A program made the translations under genes and the position numbers. This document shows, one piece after another, positions 37,661 to 48,100 of a stretch of 64,000 bases of DNA. The notes under the pieces are model-generated. The model made no database searches. It worked only from the letters and a program-made list of their open reading frames with translations, and was not told where the DNA came from. Numbering within the stretch: position 1 is the first letter of the stretch; each line of letters begins with the position of its first letter. Source of the stretch: Eumeta japonica (taxonomy: Eukaryota > Arthropoda > Insecta > Lepidoptera > Psychidae); the NCBI GenBank assembly GCA_005406025.1, contig BGZK01000150.1:372001-436000 (forward strand). The letters are read 5' to 3'.

Positions 37661-37770
37661 TGGAAGAGAGATCGCTAGTTCCGCGCTCTCGCTCGCACGC
37701 TCGGCTCAGGCGGAACGCGACAATGAGTCATGCTTTTTCGTGCGTGCTGCCGGCGTTCATCGATTTATAA
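37661..37770 (+). repeat. Direct duplication, copy 2 (110 bp)
   Basis: The second copy lies 230 bp downstream of the end of the first in the same orientation, followed by a shortened GACGTCAAAA. The intervening 230 bp is not duplicated. Confidence 0.
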
Positions 37771-38475
37771 GACGTCAAAAATTAATTTTTAACGTTTGTC
37801 TATGGCGGTAACGTGTACTAAATAATATGTTAATTGTGACGTGTACGCAAGAAGTTTGACTGCAAACGATAAAAAGTACGGTAAAATGTATTTAATCTCA
37901 ATTTATTTACTTAATAAAATATGTTCACTATACTTATTTATAATACATATTTCAATTCGATACAACAATTCTTTAGCTCGCCCGTCTTTTTGCTTGCATA
38001 ATTTATTTCTTTTCACCGAATAAACCAACGTTACAGAAGTCAAGTCAATATCATCTCGATGTGAAGGCGATCAAAATATGTATCACGTTACCGCAACAGA
38101 GCTCAACGAATTACTAGCAATATTGTAACGACGTTTTCTTAGTGTTGCCAATGTTGTCATATTTATTCCATTTTTTTTTTAAGCAAATTCGCTCATCTCG
38201 AACTACAAATCAACAAATTGAGCCGTTTTAACTAATGTATTGATTAAATTTCGCATACTCTCGTTTATTACAAGGGACTACCACTTAAATATCTTTCATT
38301 GCACTGCGTCGAGATGGAACACCTTTGACAGAAAACTAGTCATTCGTGATGGCTGTATATACGACTACGGATATTGCTCCTGCTTCGCTTTAGGGCCCAT
38401 CGTGATCGTCATCGTGATTGATTGTAAATTTTAAGCTGATTAGAATGTGATTCGACGTCACTTAAGTTAGCATGG
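37771..38475. other. Intergenic, AT-rich
   Basis: Nothing recognised. Confidence 0.
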
Positions 38476-38700
38476 TTGCCCCGCTCGCGTCCTAAGTCAT
38501 ACTTAGCATCTGTACTGGCGCGAATACCGATACGTCGCGATATCCGTGCCAGTGGTCCGGCGGCGTGTAAGCGTGTCACGGCCGGGCCGTGCCGGCCGAC
38601 GCGTTTGCCATTGCCAAAGACGCGAAAATTTGCCAGATCGATTTGTGTTTGCCATGCACCGCGTGTTGTGCATATCAGATAGCGCAATGGTGAGGCGCCG
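38476..38700 (+). promoter_or_regulatory. CpG-rich patch, possible 5' end of the leishmanolysin-like gene
   Basis: About 200 bp is conspicuously rich in CG dinucleotides, in sharp contrast to the AT-rich surroundings, 1 kb upstream of exon A. An ATG at 38654 is followed by 12 codons and a donor-like ATG/GTGAGG (38690) in phase 0, which would join exon A in frame. The 12 residues show no signal peptide and no family motif, so this is only a candidate first exon or promoter region. Overlapping open frames on both strands are probably GC-driven shadows. Confidence 0.
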
Positions 38701-38844
38701 ATAGCGGGAAGACACGGGATTTAAGCTTGCCTTCTTAGTGGTTATAAAAACGAATCTTTTTGAAAAATGCAGTTTCTTTATTCGTTTTTGTGGACTAATT
38801 TTTAAAATGCTCTTATTTTCTTTTTAAATTTTTTTTTAAAATTG

Positions 38845-39330
38845 AAAGTGAGTTCACGCGCGTTAGAAAAAAAGAAAAACTTAGTTTTCTGGTTAATTTA
38901 TAAGAGAATGAGATGAATACACTATAGAGGATGTAAATAGAGAGAACATCTTTTTTACCACTTAAAGTAACATTTCAGTAAAAATAGAAATGGTTCGATT
39001 CAATATAAAATAATGTGCCATAGATATCGACGTTTGTATATATTTCGAGTAGATTAAGAATACAGTATACAGCATGGAGTCTAGTCTCCATGGCTTGCAG
39101 TCCGCGTGCGGGCCCGTATGCGGGGCAGAGCGGTGGGCACGCAGACCGCTCCGGGCCACCGCAAAAAGACGATGGGCGGGGGAACTATATAGAAACGCCT
39201 TCTATCTCATTCTCTCACGGCCTTAAACCTATATATACATTTATAGCTATCTCTTTTCCGTTACGCGTTTCCGTTTCATAAAATCCAATACACACCGTCC
39301 CAAAGGAAGTTTCACTTCAAAATGAAACAA
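38845..39330. repeat. GAAGTGAAACTTC-type element, second copy
   Basis: The left part GAGTTCACGCGCGTTAGAAA, ACTTAGTTTTCTGG, ATACACTATAGAGGATGTAA and the right end AGGAAGTTTCACTTCAAAA (about 39305-39323) give a 490-bp block with partly inverted ends. It has no open frame with recognisable coding content. Confidence 0.
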
Positions 39331-39641
39331 AAGCAATATAGTTTTTTAATATTATGCACCTTTTTAAATACAACATACCTAAATTATTAGAAATTTACAT
39401 CGATTTAAAATATATACATTAATTCAATTATTGCACTATTACAAAACATAGTATGTATATTTTTTTTCCAAAATAAAAAACCGATTTTAATGAGCGCCTA
39501 CCATTGCCAGTCCTCAATTTTTAGTACTAAACTCTCGTATTGAATTATATTAAATCAAAGTTCAAATATTTATATACGAATATACTGCTCGCCTATTACA
39601 TTTCTTTTACGTCCTGTAAAATGGATTGTGTTTGGTTTCAG

Positions 39642-39742
39642 GTGATAAGGGGTGTTCACATAGAGCCGTCGCATGTAGTCAGAAAAAGGAGCATCGACCA
39701 GCCTCTTAGAATAAGTGTCTTCTATGACCATTCGGTCTACAG
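39642..39742 (+). CDS. Leishmanolysin-like gene, exon A
   Basis: This exon encodes VIRGVHIEPSHVV followed by the conserved SIDQPLRISVFYDHSVY block. It starts in phase 0 after GGTTTCAG and ends AG before GTGAGT. The open frame continues upstream of the acceptor to an ATG at 39621, so an alternative unspliced start is formally possible, but the family has sequence before this block and the acceptor is strong. Confidence 0.
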
Positions 39743-41770
39743 GTGAGTGTGGCTTGTCTATAGTCTAGAATTATTTTGTTGTGGTTGGGTCCCTTAAATA
39801 TCTTTTGGCTAGTTCTTATTCGAAATACACATTGAAAGGCGAAAAAATTTCACTTGCCTTGGAAATTTAATTTTGTTTATTTGAAATTTTATTGCAATAT
39901 TAACAAAACAATCCTAATTGTGACTCTTGATATATGGAATAAGCTTCTTTTAGAAATGAATTGAGGTTTGTATTCAATTAATTATTGTTTTTACAGATTG
40001 GAGCCAAAGAAATTTGATTTGATAAATGTGAGTAGTTACTTTTGTTAAAAATTCATTTCTCGCTACGGTTCTGCCCGCCTGAACATTGTTGTTAACGAAA
40101 ATGTTAAACAAAAACATATTGTAGTACAATAATTATTCTCACTGCCTCGAATCTTCAAACTTTAATTCCTACCCCCGGTTTTTCCATATTTTCCACTTGT
40201 ATCATCTCTTCGGTCTCCTTCGCCTCCGACACTCCCACTGTAAACCATTTGTGATATTTTTCCGCTGTAGATATACACGTATAAAATATACAATAATTTT
40301 CATACTACATGAAAATTCATAATTAGACACTTGCCTGCAGCATACAGCCCACCGCCGAGCCTCGAATCTGTTCTTCGACTATCAACCCTCATCCAACGAA
40401 TTGAATATTGATTAAGGATTGACAGATATCGGGCACTTAAGCTAGTGCTTATATGTTATTTATCTTAACCGCCAATACAATTAGCATGTGTGATTTCAAC
40501 GTAGGTTTGGTACTCACAACAACTGTAATAATTACTTAAGTGTCCATTTTTTCCACTCTCTTGATTTGACCTTTGTATTACAAATATTTTGTAATATTTA
40601 CTTACCCGTAGAATTTCTTTTGAAGAGAACGCACTATATTTTCTGTCACAAATCAATATTTTACTATGCGTACGCGCATAGACATATCAGAAGAGTGCCC
40701 TAAATACCTCAGCCGATGAACTGGAAACGGTCAGTTCGACCAGAAACTGTATTGGAAACCTTTTACATCTGTATAGCGAACGCCTTACCCCCTACATGTC
40801 GAGTATCCTAGGGCCTACGTCCTCAAGTAACATTATTAAATATAGATAAGTATGTAATTGATGCATCAAAGTACATTGCTGTGCCCGTGAATCGAATATA
40901 TCTTTAACAATACTTATTCTCAGCTTATGTTAGATCTTGGGGGTCGTCCACAATTACGTCACACCTTTTTACACGATATTTTAACTCCCCATGTCACACT
41001 TGGTCACATTCTCATCAACCCCCCTCCAAATATTATGTCACACCATACAATTACCTCCCCCCCCCCATCTTTTGTGTCTTTATGCCAGCTGTAGAATATA
41101 ATTTACTAAAAAATCAAGTTTTTTAGATAGTTTATTAGTTAATTGTACGCAACAATTATTATTAAATAATACTTATAATAATACATATAAAATAAATATC
41201 AAACACTACTAACCTCGCGTCGATAAATATACTATGAATTTTTTTTTTGAATTTATGACTTTTAAGTGTGACGTCACACTTGAAACCCTCCGCCCATGTC
41301 ACAGTTAATAACGTTCTGTCCAGACACGCCAAGTGCGTGACGTAATATGTGCACGACCCCTTGTATACCAATTAATAGTGTACTACGGACACTTTTCAGT
41401 GTACTAAAGATTCGATCTAGAATTACTTCCTCACTGACTTAACCCGCGGCCGCCTTGTCGCATGCGCAATTATCCAATCAGCTCTATTGGTGACAGATCC
41501 GTAGCATAAATTAGAAGTAAATAGACGTGGGAGGAATTAAACCATGCGTGTGGTGAAGTTGTGAGACAAAGCGATAGTATATCACTTTCTTATTGTTTTT
41601 ACGATGTATGTATATATTTGTGTAAATTATGACCACTAAATTAAGCATCAAGTAATTCATCTCCCGTCATCGTTTGTACGATTGCAGAATACAATCCTGC
41701 CGGAGGCTGTGAAATTTTGGGAGCAAGCGTTGAAGGTCAGGAAGACAGTCGGGCCGATCCTCCTGAACAG
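39642..41770 (+). CDS. Leishmanolysin-like (invadolysin-type) M8 metallopeptidase, N-terminal exons only
   Basis: Three consecutive exons are visible: 39642-39742, 39997-40027 and 41688-41770. Donors are GTGAGT, GTGAGT and GTGGGT, acceptors end TTTCAG, TTACAG and TTGCAG, and phases 0, 2, 0, 2 are consistent. They give about 71 residues resembling the region before the catalytic core of animal leishmanolysin-like peptidases: SIDQPLRISVFYDHSVYR, then LEPKKFDLIN, then ILPEAVKFWEQALKV and KTVGPILLNR. Family members are secreted or membrane-associated zinc endopeptidases with an HExxH...H site. In insects invadolysin is linked to cell migration, mitosis and lipid storage. No HExxH exon, signal-peptide exon or cysteine-rich downstream exon can be seen here. 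Either these lie outside the window across long introns or this is a partial duplicate. The identity of the fragment is strong; whether the gene is complete is unknown. Confidence 0.
39997..40027 (+). CDS. Leishmanolysin-like gene, exon B (31-nt micro-exon)
   Basis: A 31-nt exon between TTTTTACAG and GTGAGTAG encodes the end of Arg plus LEPKKFDLIN. It is recognisable because it bridges the phase between exons A and C and supplies the expected linker between the VYR and ILPEAV segments of the family. Confidence 0.
40939..41360. mobile_element. Non-autonomous terminal-inverted-repeat element (MITE-like), 420 bp
   Basis: The left end GGGGGTCGTCCACAATTACG is matched in reverse complement by the right end, where GTGACGTAATATGTGCACGACCCC closes the element. 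Apart from single differences about 23 bp pair. Inside are further CACGTCACAC-like subterminal words and a C run at 41055-41064. No open frame is present. No clear target-site duplication is visible. It sits in a leishmanolysin-like gene intron. Related sequences occur at 34.2 and 60.4 kb. Confidence 0.
41688..41770 (+). CDS. Leishmanolysin-like gene, exon C
   Basis: This exon encodes N, TILPEAVKFWEQALKVRK and TVGPILLNR, with donor AACAG followed by GTGGGTCC. The LPEAVxxWEQAL and KTVGPILLNR phrases are among the best-conserved parts of the family before the peptidase core. An open frame with a hydrophobic N-terminus runs antisense here but begins with GTG and is rejected. Confidence 0.
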
Positions 41771-42329
41771 GTGGGTCCGCAGCAACTGGCTATTCTCATC
41801 GATGTTCCGATCATCCGTTTAAGATAACCATCTTGAACTGTCAATTGCTGAATGTCTCCGTCAGCCATGAGGTCGGGCGACGCTCTTATAACGGACCACG
41901 CGTCGGCGTCGGTCTGACAGGAGGGGCTGACGAACAAAAGCAGACAAGTCAAACAAACAATTTTCACACATCCTTTACAACTTCGTCTACTTTGATCGTA
42001 AAACGGGTTTTAAACTTTAAATTTTCTGCAGAAATCTGCACACTCCTAGTGCAAAATATAACGTCATTTGTCAGATTTTAGAATAGAGCGTAAAATTATG
42101 CAAAAACCGTCCACGGTCGAACACTGACTTGTCAACTTTTGCTCGCCGACTCCTCATATGAAGTTAAGTGTGATCGTCCCTTTACAATTGATGTGAAAAC
42201 CTGTAAAAGCTGACTGTACTCAGAATGCGAGCAGATCAACTTGGATGTTTTAACTCGATTTCAAATACTTTCACATAAATAACTAATAATGAAGGAGTAA
42301 TGTTGCGAGCTGCGGTCGTGCAAGAAATA
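41771..42329 (+). other. Start of the intron after leishmanolysin-like exon C, if the gene continues
   Basis: No following exon seen. An antisense frame with a hydrophobic leader (41967 leftwards) lacks an ATG. Confidence 0.
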
Positions 42330-42850
42330 ATGAAAAGAAAAACGGTCAAGTGCGATTCAGATCCGCGCACCGAGGGTTCCGCACTAAAATATGACATATT
42401 TGTGTTAAATACTGGAATGAAGTATCTTCATTCATACGCGGATACTTACTTGGCACGAGCCCCGCTCAAACTTGACCGATTGTCATTTATTGCTTTCCTT
42501 AAATCTGCACTATCATCACGGCGAGTTTGACGCTCGTGTGTGTGTTATTGTTTTTACGATCGATCAAAAATAAAGTGCGCGTGAGTGCACTGAGTGCACT
42601 CACGCGCTTAGCGACTGTCAGTTCTACTGTACATCGAAACGAAGCATCGACTTATAGGTTTTTCTTGAATTTATAAGTAAAGTTTTCTGTGTTTTATCAA
42701 AGTTTTAGGCGCGGTAGTTTCGGAGATACGGTCCAATGAATTCAGAGCGAATTGCTCGCGACAGACGGATGGACAAGCAGGCAGATACACTAGTATTCTT
42801 ATAAGATTTTCGGTTTTTTTTTTCTCTCATTTGAAAGTACAGAACCCCAA
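42330..42850 (+). repeat. GGCCAAGTGCGAG-family dispersed repeat, fairly complete copy
   Basis: It begins AAAACGGTCAAGTGCGATTC, CGCACCGAGGGTTCCGCAC, runs through TTATTGCTTTCCTTAAATCTG and GGCGAGTTTGA, and ends GACGGATGGACAAGCAGGCAG ... TTCTTATAAG ... GAAAGTACAGAACCCC. I recognise this arrangement as a very common lepidopteran dispersed repeat; its transposon class is not evident from the sequence. The reading frame at its centre (FIAFLKSALSSRRV) also appears in the copy at 10.5 kb because both are the same repeat. It contains the palindrome at 42577-42606. Confidence 0.
42577..42606. other. Near-perfect palindrome inside a dispersed repeat
   Basis: GCGTGAGTGCACT, single G, AGTGCACTCACGC, with further outward pairing (GCGC...GCGC). 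This is a 13-15 bp stem with a one-base centre. Confidence 0.
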
Positions 42851-44683
42851 AAATAACAAAACAAACTCCCATACGAAGGTTTAACAGGATAAGACTTTGG
42901 CTTACACCAAAAATGTATTTCTTTTATAAAATTTGTAAAATTCGATTGGTTAGACTATTCTCCATATTTCTGTTTATTGCTTTGATTTACATCAAAGATA
43001 GCATGATTAAGGTCATGTTAGTTAGTAAGCATAACCATTTGTAACTTTATATTTTAATTTATTATATTATTTATTATATATAATTTAGCAATCGTTCACT
43101 TATTACGGGATTAAAAGGTCGTTCCCATTAACGACCGGGTCATTAAAAACTGAAGTGCGATAAAGTATAAGGTGTTGATATGGTTCCTTAATAGGTTTTC
43201 GTGCTGGAATAAAGTTGAATAATATCTGCCTTCCATTTGATTTAGTATTTACTTCTCTTATGTAATCCAAATCCAAAAACAACTAAAAATACTTTAGTAA
43301 TTAACGCTGTTGAAATTCCGGAATTTAAATACAAATTTTTGAATAGATATGAATTGATACATGAGCATCTCCAAACCTAGTCTACCCGTTTCCGCGAAAA
43401 TTTTAAATTAGATTAAATCTTGTTTTTCGAGTCAAGTATATTTATAGCGCTATTTCATCAAATTTGGAGATGATTTCGTTATTTTTATGCTATTGAATGT
43501 AATGCTGAGGTCTCAGTAGGTTTAAAGTAACATTTTCAACAACAGATGGCGCCACATGACATAAAATAGTCAAATATCATTAGGTAGCATTATTAAAAAA
43601 TCGGGTAGACACCATGCAAAGCTCGGTTGCCCGGGTACTACGAATAAATGGTCACTAGTGAGGTCGGGTTTGCACAAAGCGTCCGGTCTACGCAAGCGTC
43701 CCCTATGGGCTGGCAAGGAAAACACGCAATCGCATATCAGCGGACACAATATCATCTTCGTTTTGGGGACCTTCGAAGTTCGGATACGGTACAAGGTGAA
43801 AGGCATTTTTCTAGTATTCAGTGTCAGATCGACGTGGCTCCGCGGACCTGCCTGACGAAGCCACCCAGGCTTTGCTCTCACGGTATACTTCAATGGGTCC
43901 GTCGTAAATAAAAACACGAGGCTGTTTGTTTAATAAATTATATTTATATGTACATTAATTAAATTTTACATTTTCAACGGTATAATAAATCTAAGCGGTA
44001 GGACGCGTTGCGTACAATTGCGTATAGTCTGCGTAAATTGTATTACAATTTATTATTTTCTATAAATATTTACATTATATTAAAATCACAATACATACTT
44101 ATTTAATTTTAATTGATTTTTTTTTATACTTTTATAATATTGCAGCTATATTTGAAGAATATTTTTATTACTTCAGAATTTTTGTCTTCTAGGAACTTTA
44201 ATTAAAGGTACTCGTGGTATTTCTGTTTGAAAATACTATTCTATGAATTGTACCGCACACATAAAAGTATTTATGGTATATATATATTACTACATATGTG
44301 ACAAATATTACGTAATAAGCACTACATGAATTGGAGCACTGATACTCTTACAACACAAAATTCTATACCATAAATTGCGAAATTTTCAAACACCAACATG
44401 AACAACGTTTTCGATTCAAAATATACAGTAACAACGCACGCAACTCCTACGCTATGACGTTCGTCACGAAAGCGTCGCAATGGCGTAAAATAGCAACGCG
44501 GGGGAGAAGAAGGAAGGGTCGGGGAGCGTTATACCTGCGCATTGCATCACTCGCGGGAAATTCAGAGCGGCAGAATTTCGTGCCTCGTACTGTACACAAC
44601 AATCTTACATCTGGACATGCATATTGTATTTCGGGCGCCATCTGTGGATCATTACATGTTCCGTCCCAGATGGCACAGTAAAT
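42851..44683. other. Intergenic or intronic, between the two genes
   Basis: 43570-43920 has overlapping frames on both strands (115 codons - strand) around an ACCCGGGCAACCGAGC motif common in lepidopteran repeats; no domain. The rest is AT-rich. Confidence 0.
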
Positions 44684-44974
44684 TTTATTCTACTGACTCG
44701 CACTGACTTCATGCTGTCTGTGCATTGTTCGATGTATCGACCGAGCCCAATGTGAATGCAGTAGGTTCGATTCCGAGACCTATAGTATAGGCAACGAAAA
44801 ATAAACGAATACGGGTTACCGAAAACGGGAAAACATTTGCGGTACAAAGTTTCGATAACGAGTGTGCTAGAGAGAGACAGAGAGTGCAGAAAAACAGAAC
44901 ACTTGCTAGACCGCCCTTACCTACAACTTAACACTTAAGCGATACATATTAAGCACGCGAAACGTGATATATTT
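44684..44974 (-). other. Probable 3' UTR of the LITAF-domain gene with AATAAA signal
   Basis: The first AATAAA on the - strand after the stop codon is at 44689-44684, giving a 3' UTR of about 290 nt. A sequence matching a Pol III B box on the + strand (GGTTCGATTCC, 44764-44774) lies within it, probably from an old tRNA-like SINE. The cleavage site is inferred only. Confidence 0.
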
Positions 44975-45107
44975 TCAAGTGACTTTGACCAGCGGCTGGC
45001 AGAGCATCGGCACCTCGTAGCCGATCAGGCGGTTGCACGCGGGGCAGTAGTGGTTCTTGTACTTGCACGCGTTGGTGCAGTACACGAGGGCCGTCACCGG
45101 GAACATG
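44975..45107 (-). CDS. LITAF-domain gene, terminal coding exon (second CxxC)
   Basis: This exon encodes residues 267-310 and the TGA stop at 44977-44975. The acceptor is CGCATTGCAG. It has the second zinc pair in HYCPACNRLIGYE, the most diagnostic part of the LITAF domain, and then a short tail ending PLVKVT. The frame that gives this is one base off the longest open frame in the region. A cysteine two residues before the final PLVKVT is an extra, non-canonical residue whose role is unknown. Confidence 0.
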
Positions 45108-48100
45108 CTGCAATGCGGGAAAGAGATAGTAATAGGTTTGATCGGTGCGATTCGAAAGAGACGGCGATACCAACGAGAAGGTTCTAAAACAAACGCGTCC
45201 CTTGGCTGTGCGTCTGCAGCGATTATTTGTTTGTAGGTAATATTGATAATGTTGATAGTTTTTATTTCTCGAATTAAAACTTTTTCATTTGAAAAAGATG
45301 GACATAGAATTGTTGTATAATAACTGTTTATATAAAATTGAAACTGAGAATATGAATTGTATCAATATTGGTTCAGTGTGACGTGCAAGGAAAAAAATTA
45401 AAATAGAATTTATTTGTATTTCTTAGGTAATGAAATCACACTTGAAATACGTCATTAATAAATTCTCTTCGACATTACCGCCCATTCCAAATGCCGATTC
45501 GCCGAGAGAAGAATGGGCAAGAAACTCAAGGGTCGCTCTTTTTACACATCAATACAAAGGATTTAGTCATTTATAATTTAGTTGACATTTAAAAATAATA
45601 TTAAGTAGCCTGATAGTCGAGCAGTTCAATCCCATGGGCTTTTTCATTGAGATATTAAGACCCGGTATAGTAGCCCTTACCATATAACTTTCTTTTAACG
45701 AAACGTTTAAGTTAGTGAAATGTCAAATTTTGAATTGAAGCTGGAATCTTATTATAAAAGCGCACACACAGCCCCTTAATTGAGAGAAAAAACAAGAAAG
45801 CAGTTAATACTTTTTGTTTATTTATCGCTTTATTCTTCTTATAGCTGACCGTTACAACGCAGACCATTGATTGACGTTTGTCTATTCTAACATAGAGTAT
45901 TTAAAAAAACCGGCCAAGAGCATGTTGAACCGCGCTCAGTGGGGTTCCGATGGCGTTACTACAAAGAAATGCACTACAGATTAAAAAACTACATTGTCAC
46001 ACCTTTTCCATGTTTCCCGCACATCTAAGTATAAGCACTTTAGTCACCTGTAACTAGAGAAACAAGTAGGTATGTCGTCTGTTATCCTTAAATCAGTGCA
46101 AACTAAAAAGCGCCAGCAAAAGGGCATATCTTCATGGCACTTACGTCCTTTTGTTGCGAAACGCAGTTTTTCAAATACCCAGAAAGGGTATATCCGATCA
46201 TTTTGAAAATAATTTTCGTTGAAAGTATTTATTAGGCATTATCTTTGTTATTTTTTCATATTTTTTGGAAATACGGTTTAAAAGAAGGGGGGGGGGGGGG
46301 GGCAGAATTTATGATACTTTCAGAGCGATTGTTTCCGAAAATATTCACTTAATTAAATGAGTTTCTTAGAAACCTTATTTTTGTCTAAAAAGAAGTATCG
46401 AAGAATGTGTCACACGTTGTTTACTGAAAAAATTTTTTTTAGCTTCTATCACATGTACGAAGTGTCCCTTCTAGAAATATTTATTTTTGTTATATAACTA
46501 CTAAACTAAGTAGCGGCTTATACAAGACACCTACACTATAAATTACATCGATATACATTTTGTAGTCTTTGCGAGTAAAATGCCTGTGACATACGGAAGG
46601 ACGGACGGATATGACGAAACCCTTATACCGTTTTCGCCATTTTGGCTCGGAACCCTAAAACGTGTACTGCTACAATTTGTACATCTATAATACTTGTTTG
46701 ATAGTTATTGTAATTGATTGCTAACAGTAACAATGTTTTTGTATTGAAAGGGCAGAAAAACAAGTTTTATACCATGAATTAAAACGTGAAAACCTCTTTC
46801 TTCACCGTTCTGAAATAAATGGCTATTATCGATCTATTCACATATAGTGCCATCATATTTGCTAGCGCTTCATACCATCATCAGAGTCTAGACGTTAAAT
46901 CTTCAACAGTAGCACTTCGGTTCGAGGTAGACTACTCACCAGAGCAACATGCAGGACCAAGCGAGGATATGCGTCGCCGCACCGGACTCCTTGATGACCA
47001 GGGTGTGGACCCTGTTTCCGCAGTGCTGGCAGATGAGAAACTTTCTGCTCGGATCTAAGACCCCAGCGGCGGGAGGGAGACCTGGAAATAGACGATCGCC
47101 AAATCAACATGAAATCAGACTTTTATGGCTACCAAGAAGTACATTAGTTGATTTTTCAATATTTCACCTAACATTCCGAAAATGGGTACCATATTTTAGT
47201 GGAACCTTCAATCTTCACACTATTGACTTGACGCTGGAATTGGAACTAGGTGACGTACCTCTCTGTAGTCAAGAATTCAACATTTCAAAGATACAACAGG
47301 CTCGTTAGTATAGTAATCTTAGTGCCGTGGTTCGAGTTGGATGCTGTCGAGAGCTTGTTCTTCCATCGTTCTAATCATTTCTGTATGTGTGCCACAAGGT
47401 TGAGTAAAACTTTTAAGGTAAGCGAGAACGCAAAGGTATGTCATGGTTTCCTTTGCGAGACCTACCCTGGATCAGTGTTAACAGAGAAATGCGTTACGTT
47501 TCTCACAGCAGAGAAGATCCACGTATCGACTTTCACATTCGCTAATTAGGTTTCTTTACCTCGTCTTGATTGGCCAATTGGCTTAGAAGTATGTTGGGAA
47601 TATTCGTGGACGTTCGACAAGAGTACGTGGAATAATTGTTGTATATGCCGTTGGTAGAAGGGCTATAATTTAAACATAGTCACATAACACTTTACCCAAC
47701 CACACTCGGACAAAGTCATCGGATGGACTTTTTGAGCCAACATCTTCGTAGCGTATCGTGTTTTTTTTTTCGGACGAAAGCGTGACCCCCAATGCGCTTT
47801 TGTTGTCACTGTCGCCCTATTACAGTTCGATGTTTTTTGGTAACAAGTAACATGTAACTTTAATTTTTTTCTTCTGTATTTAGTACTCAAGTGAACTTAG
47901 CTGTTATTTGTTTAACGACCAACTTCATAGTGTCGGTTTTTCGTCGCATGTGATTTTGTTTCACACTAAATTTTGCACTTTACGCGCCAATCAAAATATG
48001 CTGGTTATGCAATTTTTTATATTTAATTTTGCAATCCCATCTCAAAAGGGCAGTCGGAAGCTGCAAATTATTTGGCCAATTATATTTATATATAATTACG

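Larger units (their letters stand above)
39743..41687 (+). other. Introns between the leishmanolysin-like exons
   Basis: The first intron is 254 bp (39743-39996) and the second 1660 bp (40028-41687). The second contains the terminal-inverted-repeat element at 40939-41360. Just upstream of exon C it has a short GC-rich patch (about 41445-41490) with a NotI-like GCGGCCGC, GCATGCGCAA and two CCAAT-box words in opposite orientations. No other exon is visible. Confidence 0.
45108..46939 (-). other. LITAF-domain gene, intron 3, carrying two transposon remnants
   Basis: GT..AG intron of 1.8 kb. It holds a LINE 3' end (45405-45790), a GGCCAAGTGCGAG-family repeat (45905-46660) and a run of 16 G (46287-46302). 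No further exon is visible. Confidence 0.

Noticed and set aside
41737..41967. Antisense open frame with a hydrophobic, signal-peptide-like start and a CCxxxC end, suggestive of a small secreted peptide
   Set aside because: The frame starts at GTG, not ATG, and no in-frame ATG gives the hydrophobic leader. It runs antisense across a conserved peptidase exon. No usable donor follows the leader.
42300..42530. 76-codon frame ending FIAFLKSALSSRRV, shared with a frame at 10.5 kb
   Set aside because: The shared peptide reflects two copies of one dispersed non-coding repeat, not a gene family; the upstream parts differ and the 10.5 kb frame has no support.
43570..43917. 115-codon - strand frame overlapping 87-codon + frame
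   Set aside because: No motif on either strand; carries the ACCCGGGCAACCGAGC phrase typical of repeats.
44764..44774. Perfect B-box word GGTTCGATTCC as a possible tRNA gene
   Set aside because: No A-box at the right distance and no cloverleaf pairing; most likely an old SINE trace.
44949..45173. 74-codon - strand frame over the last LITAF exon
   Set aside because: Wrong frame: the frame shifted by one base gives HYCPAC and matches the splice phase of exon 3.
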